64,000 bases of DNA, taken from positions 3,755,342 through 3,819,341 of the forward strand of contig CM035354.1 of NCBI GenBank assembly GCA_020137815.1, written 5' to 3'. Source of the stretch: Hormiphora californensis (lineage: Eukaryota > Ctenophora > Tentaculata > Cydippida > Pleurobrachiidae). The notes under the pieces were generated by a model that ran no database searches, was not told the origin of the DNA, and saw only the letters and a program-made list of their open reading frames with translations. A program made the translations under genes and the position numbers. Positions within the stretch are counted from its first letter, which is position 1. Every line of letters begins with the position of its first letter. Positions 12,951 through 24,318 of this stretch are shown here, piece by piece.

Positions 12951-15720
12951 GAGGGAGAGAGAGAGAGAGAGAACTGGGAGAGAGTGGTAGATAGAACCAG
13001 AGGTCATATCACGTGATTGTATTGGTCACATGCTCCGATTTGCTTTGTGAGGGAGGATCCCACGTGGTACATTAGCAGCAACCTCTCCTATCATTCCCTC
13101 TTCGTCTATCTCTTTCCCTCTCTTTCACGCTCTCTCGTTTGGCATTGTGTTAGGGTTCCAACCTCCATTTGTTCTATTGATGACAACTGATGACGTAAGC
13201 AGATCATTATCGGATCCACCCATTCAGTTTCTATCAATTGGATTTCTATCAATGGATGAATGGACGTCTATTTCATTCACTCTCTCTCAGCTCTCCCTCT
13301 CTCTCAATATATCTCTCTTTATCTATCCTTCTCTCTCGCTCTCTCTATCTCTCTCGTTCTTAGATTGTGAAAATGGGTCCCTCTCGCACCCCAGTCAGTC
13401 CCAACAGTTCACAAAGAGTGATCAGACCGATCATACATATATTGTTGTGGGTGAATGGTTAGGAGTTTGCTTCACCAACACAGGCGCACACACACACACG
13501 CACACACACACACGCACATGGTGGAATAATGATTGTTGGTACACATGTAAAAGAATGTTATAAGATTATAAGAAGAGACGAGAAATGGATAGATATTGGA
13601 AAGAGGGACGTGATAGTGCAGGGCGTACGACGGTTTTTTTGAAAAAAATTGCAAACATTAGCATATACAGTTCCCGTGCAAAGAGGGAGAGAGAGATATA
13701 GTGTACAGCTCAGACAAAAGGGGACATCTATATAGACCCAGATATACCCGAAAAATGAAAACAATGATTATTTGGGTGATATATCCGGGCTTATAGATGT
13801 CCGCTATTAGACAGTGGGCGAGAAGAGATGCGATAGGGGCCAAGGCATGTGGGAGATGTGTGGGTGGGGCCAACACAAGCGGTTTAAATATAAAATCTCA
13901 CGTTGAGTGGGACATGGCATCACTGAGGCAGAATTCCCTGAAATGAGAGAAATTTGGGAACTGTGTTTCAAAACTTGGAGTTTGAATAGGAAACTGTACT
14001 TGGGAACTGTATACACATTTCTCTGATAATGGAAACTGTATTACATCTACACAGACAGCGTTGAGACAAGTGGGGTATCGGGTAATGAATTACATGAGGT
14101 GTGCGTCTGTGAACAAATTTCTCGAGAACCAAAAGCCCAAAAAAGCTTCATGAAAACTAGATGAAAGCACCAAAACAAACTGACATTTTACTTAGTGGTG
14201 CACAAAGAAAGAGCGTTGTAGAATCATGGTCATGATTAAAGGGAGTCAATTACGAGAGTCAATCACGACTCAATGGGAGTCAATCACGACTTAATGGGAG
14301 TCAATCACGACTTAATGAGAGTCAATCACGACTTAATGGTTGAAATTAATAAACACGGATTGGAAACATCCGCGTTAATTGATTTCAACTTTAAATGAAC
14401 TCATGTGTTGTACAATATATACGTGGTATAGTCTCGTACACACACATGAGTTTCACGTGTTAACAAACAGACACGTACAGCAAAGAAAACTGCTCTGATA
14501 ATGACCTTCTGTATGGTTTGAGGATTGGTGCTCCCTCCCGTGATATTGTTTTCCGGAACTGTCTCGATAGGATCTGTTGTCTCTTGATGGTAGGCGTTAT
14601 ATCCATAGCCTCATCACCACTATCCTCCGTGGGCACATCTAGAGTTGTTCGGGTGTTGGAAAACTTAACATTTTCTGGAAGGAATCGTGAGTAATCCTGC
14701 AGTACAAACAGACATCTATGCCCATGCTCACAGACAGACAGACAATCTGACAGACATGCAGACAGACATACTGACAGACAGACAGACTGACATACATACT
14801 GACAGACAAATAGACAGACAGACAGACAAATACTAGTATTTGACTTACTGGGTGGAGCACTGAGTGATGGGATAAGGAGTTTATTATCAGTTACAGAAGA
14901 TTTGGGCTGCAACCGACCCTCCTCCTCCGTCCGACTTCGTTTCCTTTCTTTCTCGTTCGAGAGTTTTCTACCGTGGGCCTGGAGAATAGCACGATCTTTT
15001 TAGTCGACAACATTAGTCGCAGTGTCATTGAATTAGGCTAAGGAGCGTGTCATTGTATCCCTATAGCAACGATCATCTCCTTTGTGAAGAGAGACAGCTA
15101 GAAACAAAATAACTATATAATCTGTGGGGGACGGGGGATACTTTAAACCATGTAACTAAAATAATGGGGTAACTGCATTATATATAAATCTACTTGAACT
15201 AGAGATCAGCATACAAACTATTAAATATTTTGTCTGGGCAAGCTCTTATTCTTTTTATAGCTTGGTATCACAAGTATATCTTGTCGCGCCGATATCAGTC
15301 GGTATCTCAGTAATCAGATACCAAACGAAACACGACTAAGAATGTTGAGACAGATTCATTTATAATTGATGATATTTCTCAAGATTCTTTATAGTCAACA
15401 CAGTAAGACATGCACCAGTAAAAGAGACAATATCTGTAAATATCCAATTCTTGTGTCATGTGGACCATTGCAATCCAAAGAGCTCTACCGTGTTGACAAA
15501 GGAGCAGTACAAGACAAATATAAACACTTAAACTCTTAAATAAACCGTGTGTTTATATAATATATTCGTCTTATATATCTGTCAATGTATATCTAACCTG
15601 AAACCAGTGTTCATAAAGCTCCCGTATATCTGTCTCAGAGAGGTGTTGCACCACAAACTTCTGAAGGAATGCTGGGTTCTCCTCCAAATACCTCTCCACA
15701 TTCGGCTCTGATAGTGGCAT
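4804..15720 (-). CDS. Dual-GAF 3',5'-cyclic nucleotide phosphodiesterase (PDE5/6/11 group, closest in layout to PDE11)
   Basis: Eighteen exons, 5' to 3': 15720-15598, 14696-14506, 12203-12130, 11814-11616, 11128-10978, 10713-10624, 9405-9247, 8687-8523, 8030-7739, 7601-7534, 7436-7343, 6947-6763, 6654-6534, 6445-6336, 6236-6048, 5763-5574, 5355-5245, 5043-4804. All phases agree and the sum is 917 codons (916 aa) after ignoring one surplus base near 7346. The N-terminus [18 protein letters not shown] resembles the short N-terminal helix region of PDE11. GAF-A (exons 4-7) carries [21 protein letters not shown] and the NKFDE-type residues NKK...F...NDE; GAF-B (exons 8-11) carries [14 protein letters not shown]. 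The catalytic domain has [20 protein letters not shown] and ITGCDLSAI, the metal-binding His/Asp set. It hydrolyses cGMP and/or cAMP in the cytosol; GAF domains usually bind cyclic nucleotide or dimerise. The exon 2 donor (AAG|GTCATT) is weak. Confidence 0.9.
5041..5100 (-). repeat. 40-bp tandem duplication of the last-exon splice acceptor of the PDE gene
   Basis: On the minus strand the acceptor CCCTGCAG|TCACTTGAAAAAGC at 5043 is preceded 40 nt upstream by TCCCTTCAG|TCATTTGAAAAAGC at 5083. Both have a pyrimidine tract and AG. The downstream copy is in frame with the PDE C-terminus; the upstream one would shift the frame because 40 is not a multiple of 3. Confidence 0.85.
8161..8547 (-). repeat. 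Ten tandem copies of a 37-bp unit containing a PDE splice donor
   Basis: The motif ACACTCTCAGTCTCCTGGAG starts at 8178, 8215, 8252, 8295, 8332, 8369, 8406, 8443, 8480 and 8521 (+ strand). On the coding minus strand each unit reads the end of exon 8 (CAGGAGACTGAGAGT) followed by GTAAGTAAG, a near-consensus donor. The copy at 8521 is attached to the exon body; the other nine lie in the intron. Spacing is 37 bp except for two slightly longer intervals (43 and 41 bp). Confidence 0.95.
9596..9680. repeat. (GA)n-rich low-complexity tract
   Basis: GA-dominated tract in the PDE intron between exons at 10624 and 9405, followed by pyrimidine-rich sequence to about 10080. No coding content supported. 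Confidence 0.9.
10881..10944. repeat. (CT)n microsatellite
   Basis: Uninterrupted CT run in the short PDE intron just downstream (in transcript sense) of the exon ending at 10978. Confidence 0.95.
11953..12003. repeat. Short inverted repeat in PDE intron
   Basis: ATTTTCTATCTCCCACC and the facing GGGTGGGAGATAGAAAAT form a 16-bp stem around a CACCACC/TTTATAA loop. Confidence 0.7.
12503..12576. repeat. (CT)n microsatellite
   Basis: Near-perfect CT dinucleotide run inside PDE intron 2. Confidence 0.95.
12878..12972. repeat. (GA)n microsatellite
   Basis: GA run with a few GGGA interruptions in PDE intron 2. Confidence 0.95.
14253..14340. repeat. 22-bp tandem repeat, four units
   Basis: Unit GAGTCAATCACGACTTAATG repeated four times with one- or two-base changes, preceded by a diverged partial unit (GAGTCAATTACGA). 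Confidence 0.85.
14705..14832. repeat. Degenerate (GACA)n tract beside PDE exon 2
   Basis: GACAGACA-type repeat between the exon at 14696 and an upstream lysine/arginine-rich open stretch at about 14850-14981. That stretch is in the same frame as exon 2, has a possible acceptor (ATTCTCCAG|GCC) and might be an alternative coding exon, but no donor of matching phase with good consensus is visible. Confidence 0.6.
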
Positions 15721-17832
15721 TCTCACCACACAGCTGAGGGGAGAATTGGGTGTTAGACACCGGACTAAGTGGGGCCAGTTTGGAGCTGGGTGGGTACACC
15801 ACACAGCTGAGGAGAGGGGGGGGGGAGAATCGGGTGTTAGACCGGACTGAAGAGAGACGATATGTTTGGGACTGAGGAGAGTGGAACCAAGTTTGGGGTT
15901 GTTTCAGAGAGTGGGGCCATGGTTGGGGATGGGCCATGGTTGGGGCTGGGCCAATGTGGGAGGAGCTTGTAGAGAAGGGCTGTGGTATCAGGGAGGGGTC
16001 ATGTTTATGGTCAATGTCATGTTTAGTGTATACCGCCCCCGTTATAGTAGCTTGGTAATGTACACGTGTGTCTATTTAATTAGCACGTCTCTCTCTCTGG
16101 ATGTGGGGGATAGACAGTTCTGTGTTTACTGTCAATCTCTCTATCCTTCTTTCTCTATCTATATATCTCTCTCTCTATCCCGTCTATCTCTGGAAATGTG
16201 GTCATACGGTCTAATTGGTGGACCAATTAGACCAATTAATTAACCTGCTTGCGGTATATAACACAGAGGATGCGTCAGCGGGGAGTAACCGTCATAAGCT
16301 GTAGCGACGACGTCAGAAATCTAGCTGATTCGAAAATCTTTACAAACAAAGCAACAATGACAATGAGAGAGAGAATATATTCTATATTGAATTGGTAGAC
16401 TGGGATATGTATCGAATTATATGAGAGAGATACACACAATACAATCTATCGCGTGTGTAGTGTACAAACGAATCTGAGTTGCATAGAGAAAATGAAAGAT
16501 ATTTACTATGGCGAGTTGGATAGTAAAAATAAAGAAAGGGAAGTACTTTGAGAAGGCAGGGAGCGCCGAAATATTTTGCAGGAGCTGGTCATCTACAGGA
16601 ATAATATAATTGCTCTAAACAGAAGGGAAGGCTGTCAGTGAAAACCCCGACAGTCGGTAATGAGAGTAGTATAGATAAGAGAAAACAGAGGCTACCTAGA
16701 CAGCTGATAGAGAACTAAGACAGACATCGGGGAGGGAGAAAATACAGGTAGGTACTACACAGTAAAAACACCGACTAGACAAACTGGGAGTAAGGCCTAA
16801 GGGAGTGCCTCATTGGATGAAAATATGCGAAATACTGGAGAGATCACCCCGGGGAATAATATCAGTACGTGATTTTATTGTTCGGACTCAGTACGTGATT
16901 ATATTGACTTGTTCGGACTTCGGCCCTCTCTTTCACAGAAGTTAAAGGATATAGGTTGTCTGCAGCCCAATTGATGCTTCCGCGAAGGAATGAATCATTC
17001 CGAATGATAGAGAAGGAATTATTGTCTTCCAAAACACGACACCAGCTATTAGACTCTGGAGCAGCCCGGCTGGATGTATTCAAAACTATTGCAAAACAAT
17101 ATAACTGCGACACCAGTGATGGCGTGTATCCGATAGGACCCAAGTACTGGACATTATAGCAAAGAACAACAACAAGCTGCAATGCGAATCCTTTCTCTCT
17201 CTCTCTCTCCTTCGTCCACGACTCTCTCTCCTTCTTCTTGTGGAACACATTGTTCAATCTGCGCTCTCTCTCCATGTGGTGGCGGTTTCCGGGGGTCCCC
17301 CTCCATAATGCCGCTCTCTTCTCTCCGGTCCACAATGATGTGGCTCAATCCTATCCGGTGATGTGTAGGAAAAGAGGAGAGATAGAGATAGAGGGAGGTT
17401 GAGAGTGAGATAGAGAGAACAATTGAGACAGCGGTATAGTGCAAGAGGAGGAGACGCAACGTTGCAAGATGTGTATAATATTATTAGGGAACATGGACTA
17501 AAGAAGTGCACCATATGGAAATTTATGAGAAAGAAAGGGGGTTGGGGAAGCTGAAATGAAGAAAGGAAAGAGAGCAGAAACGAAAAAGAGAGGCGAATGA
17601 ACAATGACCATAGGTAAACGACTGGCTGGCTCATATAAAGGTTCTGGAAACATAAAGTTGTTGTTCTGGAAAAGTTACAACATGCTGGAATTTGAGTAAC
17701 TGCAAGCTAGGATTGGCGTCATTAGCTGCCATATAATGACCAAGGCCAAGGGAAACAAAAGATGATAATTCAGTAATTATTGTTATAGTTTTAGAGATGA
17801 CTATTAGTGTGCATTAGAGAGATGATATACAG

Positions 17833-17838
17833 GTGAGA

Positions 17839-17881
<43 letters not shown>

Positions 17882-17887
17882 AGAGAG
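17833..17887. repeat. (GA)n microsatellite
   Basis: GA run in the PDE-phosphatase intergenic region. Confidence 0.9.
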
Positions 17888-18079
17888 GTTCACTTTAGCA
17901 TAATATATAATTCAGCACGGTCTGGACAGCAAGGTGTGAAAAGGAGCACGATGGATGGAAAGTGGCCCTATTATTGGATTATGAATCGAGAATATACAAT
18001 TACGGGTAACAACCTAGCAATAAAATTACCACCCGGCCCTGGGATCAGTATTAATTTTAAAAACGAAAAAAACCAAAAA

Positions 18080-18864
18080 AAATAATAGAAACCCTAATAA
18101 ACAGTTTTTACTTTTTCGTTGAAAGATAGATAAATAGGGGGGGGGAGAAAGAGAGAGGGGGGAGAGAGAAAAGAAAAAAAAAAAAAGGGGGGGGGGGGGG
18201 TTTTTTTCTCCTGGTTTTCTTCTTTCAAAGAGTAATTGTGACACATCTAATACTCGTAATTTGCATGTTATTACGGATAAAGGGATATTAGTAGGAGACA
18301 TAGATAGAGGTAGAGACAGAAGCAGGGAGATGGATAGATAGATAGAGATAGATAGATAGGGAGAGAAATATGGTGGCGAAGGGGATAAATTCGAGGAATA
18401 AAGATGAGATACGTGTCAACACATTTGTTGAATGAGCTATCAAGAGCAATTAGAAAGGGAGAAAAGAGAGAGAGAGAGAGAGGGGGGGGGGGGGGGGGAA
18501 AAAAAAAAAAAAGGGGGGGGGGAAAAAAATGACAGCATGACAGACCTTCTAAGAGCTCGGACTTGTTGTTGGGGAAGGATCGAGCAGCAGCTTGATCACA
18601 TCTCGCGACATCGCGAGCTAAGAATATATTTTATATGCACATTGTGGGAAGAGAAAGGGGGGATGTTGTCCCCCCTCTCTGCCTTAAAAAGAGATCGGTT
18701 GGGTTTTGGGGGGGGGCCCCGGGAGGGGCCCAAAAACATGGAAAAGTGGTAAGAAAAAATTTCATATCAACTGGAAAAGGGGGATAATGAATAAATTTTG
18801 AGAAAGGGGAAGAGAAAGGAGGAGGAGAAGGAAAAAAAAAGGGGGGGGGGGGGAAAAAAAAAAA

Positions 18865-18900
<36 letters not shown>

Positions 18901-19190
18901 AAAAAAAAAAAAAAAGGGGGGGGGGGGGGGGGGGGGGGGGAAAAAAAAGGGGGGGGGGGAAAAATTTTAAAAAAGGGGAAAACCCGGGAAAAAAAAAGGG
19001 AAAGGGGGAANNNNNNNNNNNNNNNNNNNNNNNNNNNNNNNNNNNNNNNNNNNNNNNNNNNNNNNNNNNNNNNNNNNNNNNNNNNNNNNNNNNNNNNNNN
19101 NNNNNNNNNNAAATTTTTTTTTTGTTTTTTTTTTTTTTTGTTAAAAAAATGCCCTTTTTTTTTTTTTTTTTAAAATTGGAAACTTTGAAG
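18080..19190. other. Low-quality homopolymer block with 100-N gap (19011-19110)
   Basis: Runs of A, G and T up to dozens of bases long alternate on both sides of exactly 100 Ns. This is gap-edge or unpolished consensus, not biology, and no feature should be called from it. Confidence 0.9.
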
Positions 19191-19241
19191 GGCCCACCAG
19201 AATATAATTTTGTGTATCTGTAGCGAAAAACAAAAGCTGTT

Positions 19242-19605
19242 AAACATATGTCACCTTACGTAATATATCGGTTTAATATTTTTCAATATTTAAAAAATCT
19301 AGAACTGGCATTTTGTGCATGCTAAAATAATGGTAGCCCTTCAGAACTATAGAATCTTTGAATTAGGAGATCGTGAAGAAACTTCTAGAAGACCACCCAC
19401 CCTTCAAAGAATGAACTTTAGTCACCCACGAAGTTGTTCTAGAATAGCAGATCAAGTTCTTTTAATGGGGGGCCTGTAATGGTTAACTAATAATAGATTC
19501 TTTGGAAAATCTTACTTTGATTTCCAAACTAGTTTAGCATGCACAAAGTACCGATTCTGTATTCTCTGAAAATTATAAAACCGATATATTACGCACGGTA
19601 ACATA
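19242..19605. mobile_element. MITE with ~33-bp terminal inverted repeats
   Basis: The left end ACATATGTCACCTTACGTAA continues into TATATCGGTTTA; the right end, read in reverse complement, is AAATATGTTACCGTGCGTAA continuing into TATATCGGTTTT. Sub-terminal TGTGCATGCTAAA and TTTAGCATGCACAAA also face each other. No coding content. Confidence 0.75.
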
Positions 19606-19694
19606 TTTTTAAACATCATTCATTTTTCACAATTTGTATCCTTGTGTCCAAGAATATAAATCCTCGGTTATTCTAACATCTAACCATTACACAG

Positions 19695-20294
19695 GCAAAC
19701 CACATTGGAGGTACTGGTGATCTCTGCTTAGAGGAGCTAAAGGAACACCTGAGGAGTAGCTCCCAGAGTGAACTACATGCTGAGTACCTCAGGTTACGTC
19801 ATGAGAACTTTATGGAGCGCTTTAACGTCGCAAAGTTACCCGCCAATATCAAGAAGAACCGATATTCAGATATCCTGGCATTCGATCACACTCGAGTGAA
19901 GTTACAGCAGTTACCAAATGATCAGGTAAAGAATATTCGCCGAATATATATACCCTATACCGTATATCACGGCGCTGGCAAGCGCAAAGGTTGCCATCCC
20001 CCTCAGAAAGCGGCGGTATAGGGTATTTTGGTATTTTATACCGTATTCAATCACGATGAACCACTAATTGGAGTTTTTTTTTCAATGTTAATGTTAGTGA
20101 GTGATTTCTTGATAGAAATTGATAAACCACACTTTTTAGATAAGAACTGACAGTTACCCGACAGTAGCTTAGTTTCTTGTTAGAACTTCGGAAGCTCTGT
20201 GTAAGGGAACATATTATACCATGTCACTTTGCCGCTACTACTACAGCTGTTATAAGACGAGTCGTATATTATAGATTTACGTCATATGCACCTG

Positions 20295-20344
<50 letters not shown>

Positions 20345-22050
20345 CCCCGCCTCTCTCTCTCTTTCTCTCTCTCTCCCTCTAAATAGTAAATGTTCTAACA
20401 ACGCCCCTCCCTCCTCGCAGTATTCAGATTATATAAACGCTAACTATGTGGACGGATATAACTCAGATAGGACGTATATCTTCACGCAGGGACCCCTCAA
20501 TCATACTCTTGGAGACTTTTGGAGGATGGTAAGTTTGGAAACCCCCCACAGGACACAACCCCTCCCGCCCCTCCCCTTCCCCATAAGTTTGGAAACCCCC
20601 TCCCCCGGCCCCTCTGCTCGTTATTTTAGGATTTAATTTAATAGTTTTGGTTCGCCTTGCCTGACCGGGCCGGACCCTCTCTCACATCGCTAAGAAGAAT
20701 CACATCATTTCAGTTTCTAAGCAATCATATCAATTGAAATCATTATATTATGTAAGTCGGTCAGACAGAATCTGACACATGAATATATTTCTAACCAGAG
20801 AGATTTTCGTCTGAACTCTCTCGAATTAAAGAACCTGTCACAAAACCTGTCATTATCTTCTAGTTTTCTTAAAATAGAAATCGTAACTCCCTCGAATAGT
20901 TGGAGCTCACTCTATTTTAGGAATTTATTCTCTAGCTGCTTTCTCACTCAACACTGATATCAACCTTTCCAACTGCAGGTTTGGGAGGAGAATGTATACT
21001 GTATCGTCATGACAACTCGTCTTGTTGAGCGGGGGAGGAACAAATGTGCTAGTTACTGGCCGGATAAGGGCACACAGCTCCAATATGGGTACTTTGTATT
21101 GTCTTGTTCGGATGAGCAGGAGACAGCAGACTATATCCGGAGAACGTTCACCATCTCGTTCCCCCAGGTTGGTAACTTAGTTTGAATTGTTTATACTTTC
21201 TTTGCACGGACACAGTGTCAAGCGACTCAAGTAGTAGTTGATCTTAGAATCTGTAATTAGTAATACATAGATCCAATGAAAACTAGTACGGTCCCAAACC
21301 CATTTTAAGGGACCCTTGAAAAATTTTTTTCCGTTTTAAAATCGTTGGGTGCGCCGGCAAACGGGGGTTCAAATTTAATTTTATTCCGGGGGAATTGGGA
21401 CACCCCCTTAAAAGGGGGTGGCCGCTTCGGGGGCCGGTAAACCGGGTCCGCCGACACGGAAACATGGGTTTTTTAAAGCTACAAATCTGAATTTTTCCTT
21501 CACTTGTTTGTAAACTCGATCTCCCGCAGGTACGGCCGGAAGAACGAAGGGAAGGGGTTTCAAATTTCTTTTTTTATCCGGCCCGATTTTGGGAAAAACC
21601 CCCCTCTGCACGGGGATCCGGACTGCTTCGGGAGGTAAGGAAACCAGGCATCCCGCCGAGCCCCCAAAAAGGTAGGCGGGGGTTTTAGTGAAAAGGGGGT
21701 TGAGTAAGGAAATTTGTTTTGGTGGTTTTATCTTCTGTTTGAGTAGGTCATTTTTAATGGGGTTTTAAATGGTAAATAGTTTTAACTAGTAGTTTGATTC
21801 GGGGAACATAAAAACATGAGGACTTTAAATATTGAGGGGGTTCGAAAATGTCGGGTTCTCCCCCCCCTGTACAATACGTATCGTTGGCACATATTGCACT
21901 GCATACCTAAAACCCCCTGACCCCGTTAGTAAACCCCTAACTAATCACCCTTGATTCCCAGGTCCTGAGTATGAGGGACCCTCTCACGGGCCCCCTATCA
22001 TGTGCCTGAGTGCGGGGTAGGTCGTCAGGCTTTGCTGTTTTTGACATATG
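19695..22050 (+). CDS. Protein tyrosine phosphatase catalytic domain (PTPN9/MEG2-like), 3' exons degraded by poor sequence
   Basis: Three clean exons, all phase 0: 19695-19925, 20421-20528, 20979-21167. They encode the N-terminal half of a PTP domain: [17 protein letters not shown] (KNRY motif), [35 protein letters not shown] and [24 protein letters not shown]. The KC..YWP signature and the spacing resemble PTPN9. The next exon (about 21530-21634, CGCAG| to GAG|GTAAGG) retains VRPEERRE and a WPD-loop relic in which CGGCCCGATTTTGGG should encode WPDFG. The exon from 21962 has GPPI and then an indel-riddled version of the HCSAGVGRTG signature (visible as SAG and VGR). Earlier and later exons were not found. 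It dephosphorylates phosphotyrosine; any N-terminal lipid-binding domain is unseen. Confidence 0.8.
20296..20342. repeat. (CT)n microsatellite just upstream of a PTP exon
   Basis: CT run extending toward the acceptor at 20420 and forming part of a long polypyrimidine region. Confidence 0.9.
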
Positions 22051-22660
22051 CAAACCCATATTATTTTAAAGAGACAAAGGGAAAGTTTGTTAAAGTGGTT
22101 TGGGGAAATTGGGCAAAACGGCTCAAGGGCATGGAAATTTTGATGTGGGGAATTCTATTTTTCATCTTTAATTTTTGCTACATGGAGCAATAAAAATACG
22201 AACGTATCCAAGTAAAACCCCCTTCTCCCCCTCTCTCCCCGGGATCGTTTTTCAAAATAACCCTTCTCTTCTCCCAGATCCAAACCCCCGGGCCGTTGGG
22301 TTAAACAAACTAACCCCCTTCCCCTTTCCCAGTATCCAAAAAACCCCCCTACGTTATCTAAACTAAACCCTCTCTTCCTCAGTTCCAAAAACCCCCTTTT
22401 TATTTTTTATCCCCCGGCCCAAGTTTACTAAATAAACCCCCTCTTCCCCCAGATAAAAAAACCCCTCCTCCTCTTAGTTAAAAACCCCCCAAAATTTGTT
22501 TACTTGGCATACTAAAAAAGGGGGGGTGTTTTCTTTTTAAACTCCTCATCAGCCAGAGGGAGGGGAGAGAAAGGGGGGGGGAAATGAAATGGATTTGGAA
22601 ATACGGAATTCCTCAATAGGTGGTTTTGGGGTTTTTTTTTTTTTTCCTCAGATTGGACCC
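21280..22660. other. Error-rich consensus block covering PTP catalytic exons
   Basis: Dense homopolymers (CCCCC, GGGG, TTTTTT) and broken reading frames coincide with the expected position of the WPD and HCSAG exons. The relics are recognisable but out of frame at several points, which fits consensus error rather than a decayed gene, because the three exons upstream are perfect. Confidence 0.7.
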
Positions 22661-24318
22661 CCCAAAGGGAAAAATTGAGCTTTGTGCGATAGAGAGATAG
22701 AGAGAGGGAGAGAGAGAAATGAACACTGGATATATCCTGGATATATATTCTTGATTCCAGTGTCGCTAGGTTTTATTTTCCATTGTTTTTTGTGTGTCAA
22801 CTGAGAGCGAGGCAGTATGGGATCCTCCCCATATCACTGATATGATCAGTGGTGAGAGCTGTTTCTGTGTTATTTTATGTTTCAACTTGTTCAGGCTCTC
22901 TCGTGAACAGTATAATATTATCCTTGTTTTCTCAGCTGGTTTTCAAAAAGTGGGTAAAACGAGATCAGAGAAGGGCCACTGAGATTTTCTCGGCAGTCGG
23001 AGAATATGTTTTGTTTCCTGCTCAGTAAGATCGTGCAAGGTATTTTGTTTCCTGCTCAAATTCAATGAGCTAGTCGCTTTTGTCGTGTGTTTTTGTCCAC
23101 AATCCTCCATCACTGTTTGTATGTGTCTATATTATTTGTCAGGGCGATATTGATCTTTCGAGCAAGTGTGAGAACATCAATTATTATTATTGGGAAATGG
23201 TTCTATTATATTCGGGAAACCATTTCTGGATCCATTGGTGAAGATGAATGTTGATGAAGATGAATGTTGATAAAGAGAGAGGTGTAATGTATGCATCATC
23301 ATACACAATCATGATCAAGGGGAGAGAGAGAGAGAGTTGAAGCCGTGCAAGTTCACATGTTTGTATGTGTGCCCTAATTTTGTACTATACAATATATTTC
23401 TTAGAAAATTCCAACAAACAATGACTTTGAATATTGTAAACAAGCTCAAGATGGGCTCAAGATCCTGCCTGAATATTTTAAGAAAATAAGACTGATTTTT
23501 TGAGGGAAAAACGCGGCGCGCAAATAATTTACGCGCGGTAGTACGTGCGCCGCGCGGCGCTATTCATTTTTTGAAATTGTTTCAATTTTTCAAATTTCCA
23601 TTTTTTTCAATTTCCGTTTTTCGAATTTCGGTTTTTTTTTTCAGGTTTTACGTTTTGCTCTTGAACACCCCTACAACGAGCGCCGAGGCATGCACTGTCA
23701 AACAGTTTTGACGGTTACTGATACAGATCGAATCGGCTGTGAAACTCTGTAGAAGATATGGATTGGTTAAAAGTTTTCCCGAGGAGATTTCCAGATCGAC
23801 CCCTGCGAGAGGAGACAGGGATCCCTAAAAAGTCCATCCTTTACACAGCTTTTGCACCCCTAATGGTGCTAGGAAACCCTCGTCTGATTGAATCAGACTC
23901 TGAATTACAATTCATTTTTGGGCCGGATTACAATAAGGTCAAGGGAGGGAAAACTTGAGATCTCATGACGCCGCCAATCCGTCATCATGAAGGATTAGCT
24001 CCTGTGAATGATCTGCACGATGAAATTAAGAGAGGATTCCGCGGAATTCTGACTTCCGTACCGTCCCCCAAAACTTGATAACAGACCTGTCAGGCCAACG
24101 CTCTGACCACAGTTCTCGCACGCTCCGCGTACTTATTTGAGAGAAATAAGAATAGGGTCAGGCCAATGCTCTGACAATACCAGACCAATTTTTCAATAGA
24201 CGGGGTGAGAAAGCGTCTTCAGTTTCTCAGTTTAGCTTCAGAATTCAGTTTCACAAATTTTTAATTAATATTTTAAAACTTGATTGAATATTCCTCCTGT
24301 CTTTAGAAGTTAGGGAAA
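22661..24318. other. Intergenic stretch between PTP and tetraspanin
   Basis: No supported exon. A 66-codon open stretch at 23758-23958 (+) and a 62-codon one at 22794-22982 (+) lack recognisable homology and clear splice sites. A tRNA-like box A (minus strand TGGTCAGAGCGTTGG) lies at about 24089-24110. Confidence 0.5.

Larger units (their letters stand above)
12204..14505 (-). other. PDE intron 2 (2.3 kb), repeats only
   Basis: Contains a (CT)n run at about 12503-12576, a (GA)n run at about 12878-12972, a CA/CG dinucleotide tract near 13487-13518 and a 22-bp tandem repeat at 14253-14340. No additional exon is needed, because phases of the flanking exons match. Confidence 0.7.
15721..19694. 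other. Divergent intergenic/5' region between PDE and tyrosine phosphatase genes
   Basis: Upstream flank of the PDE gene and presumably the 5' exons of the phosphatase gene, none of which I could identify. A 67-codon open stretch at 16956-17159 (+) has unbiased composition but no recognisable family or convincing splice context. The stretch from about 18080 to 19190 is unreliable sequence. Confidence 0.5.

Noticed and set aside
14460-14912. Single long exon with a (CLSV)n repeat in the PDE N-terminus
   Set aside because: The frame is open through the GACA repeat, but a clean acceptor (TACTGCAG|GAT) after the repeat joins the upstream exon in phase, so the repeat is taken as intron.
18798-19223. 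Gly/Lys-rich open frame across the N gap
   Set aside because: Translation of homopolymer junk and Ns.
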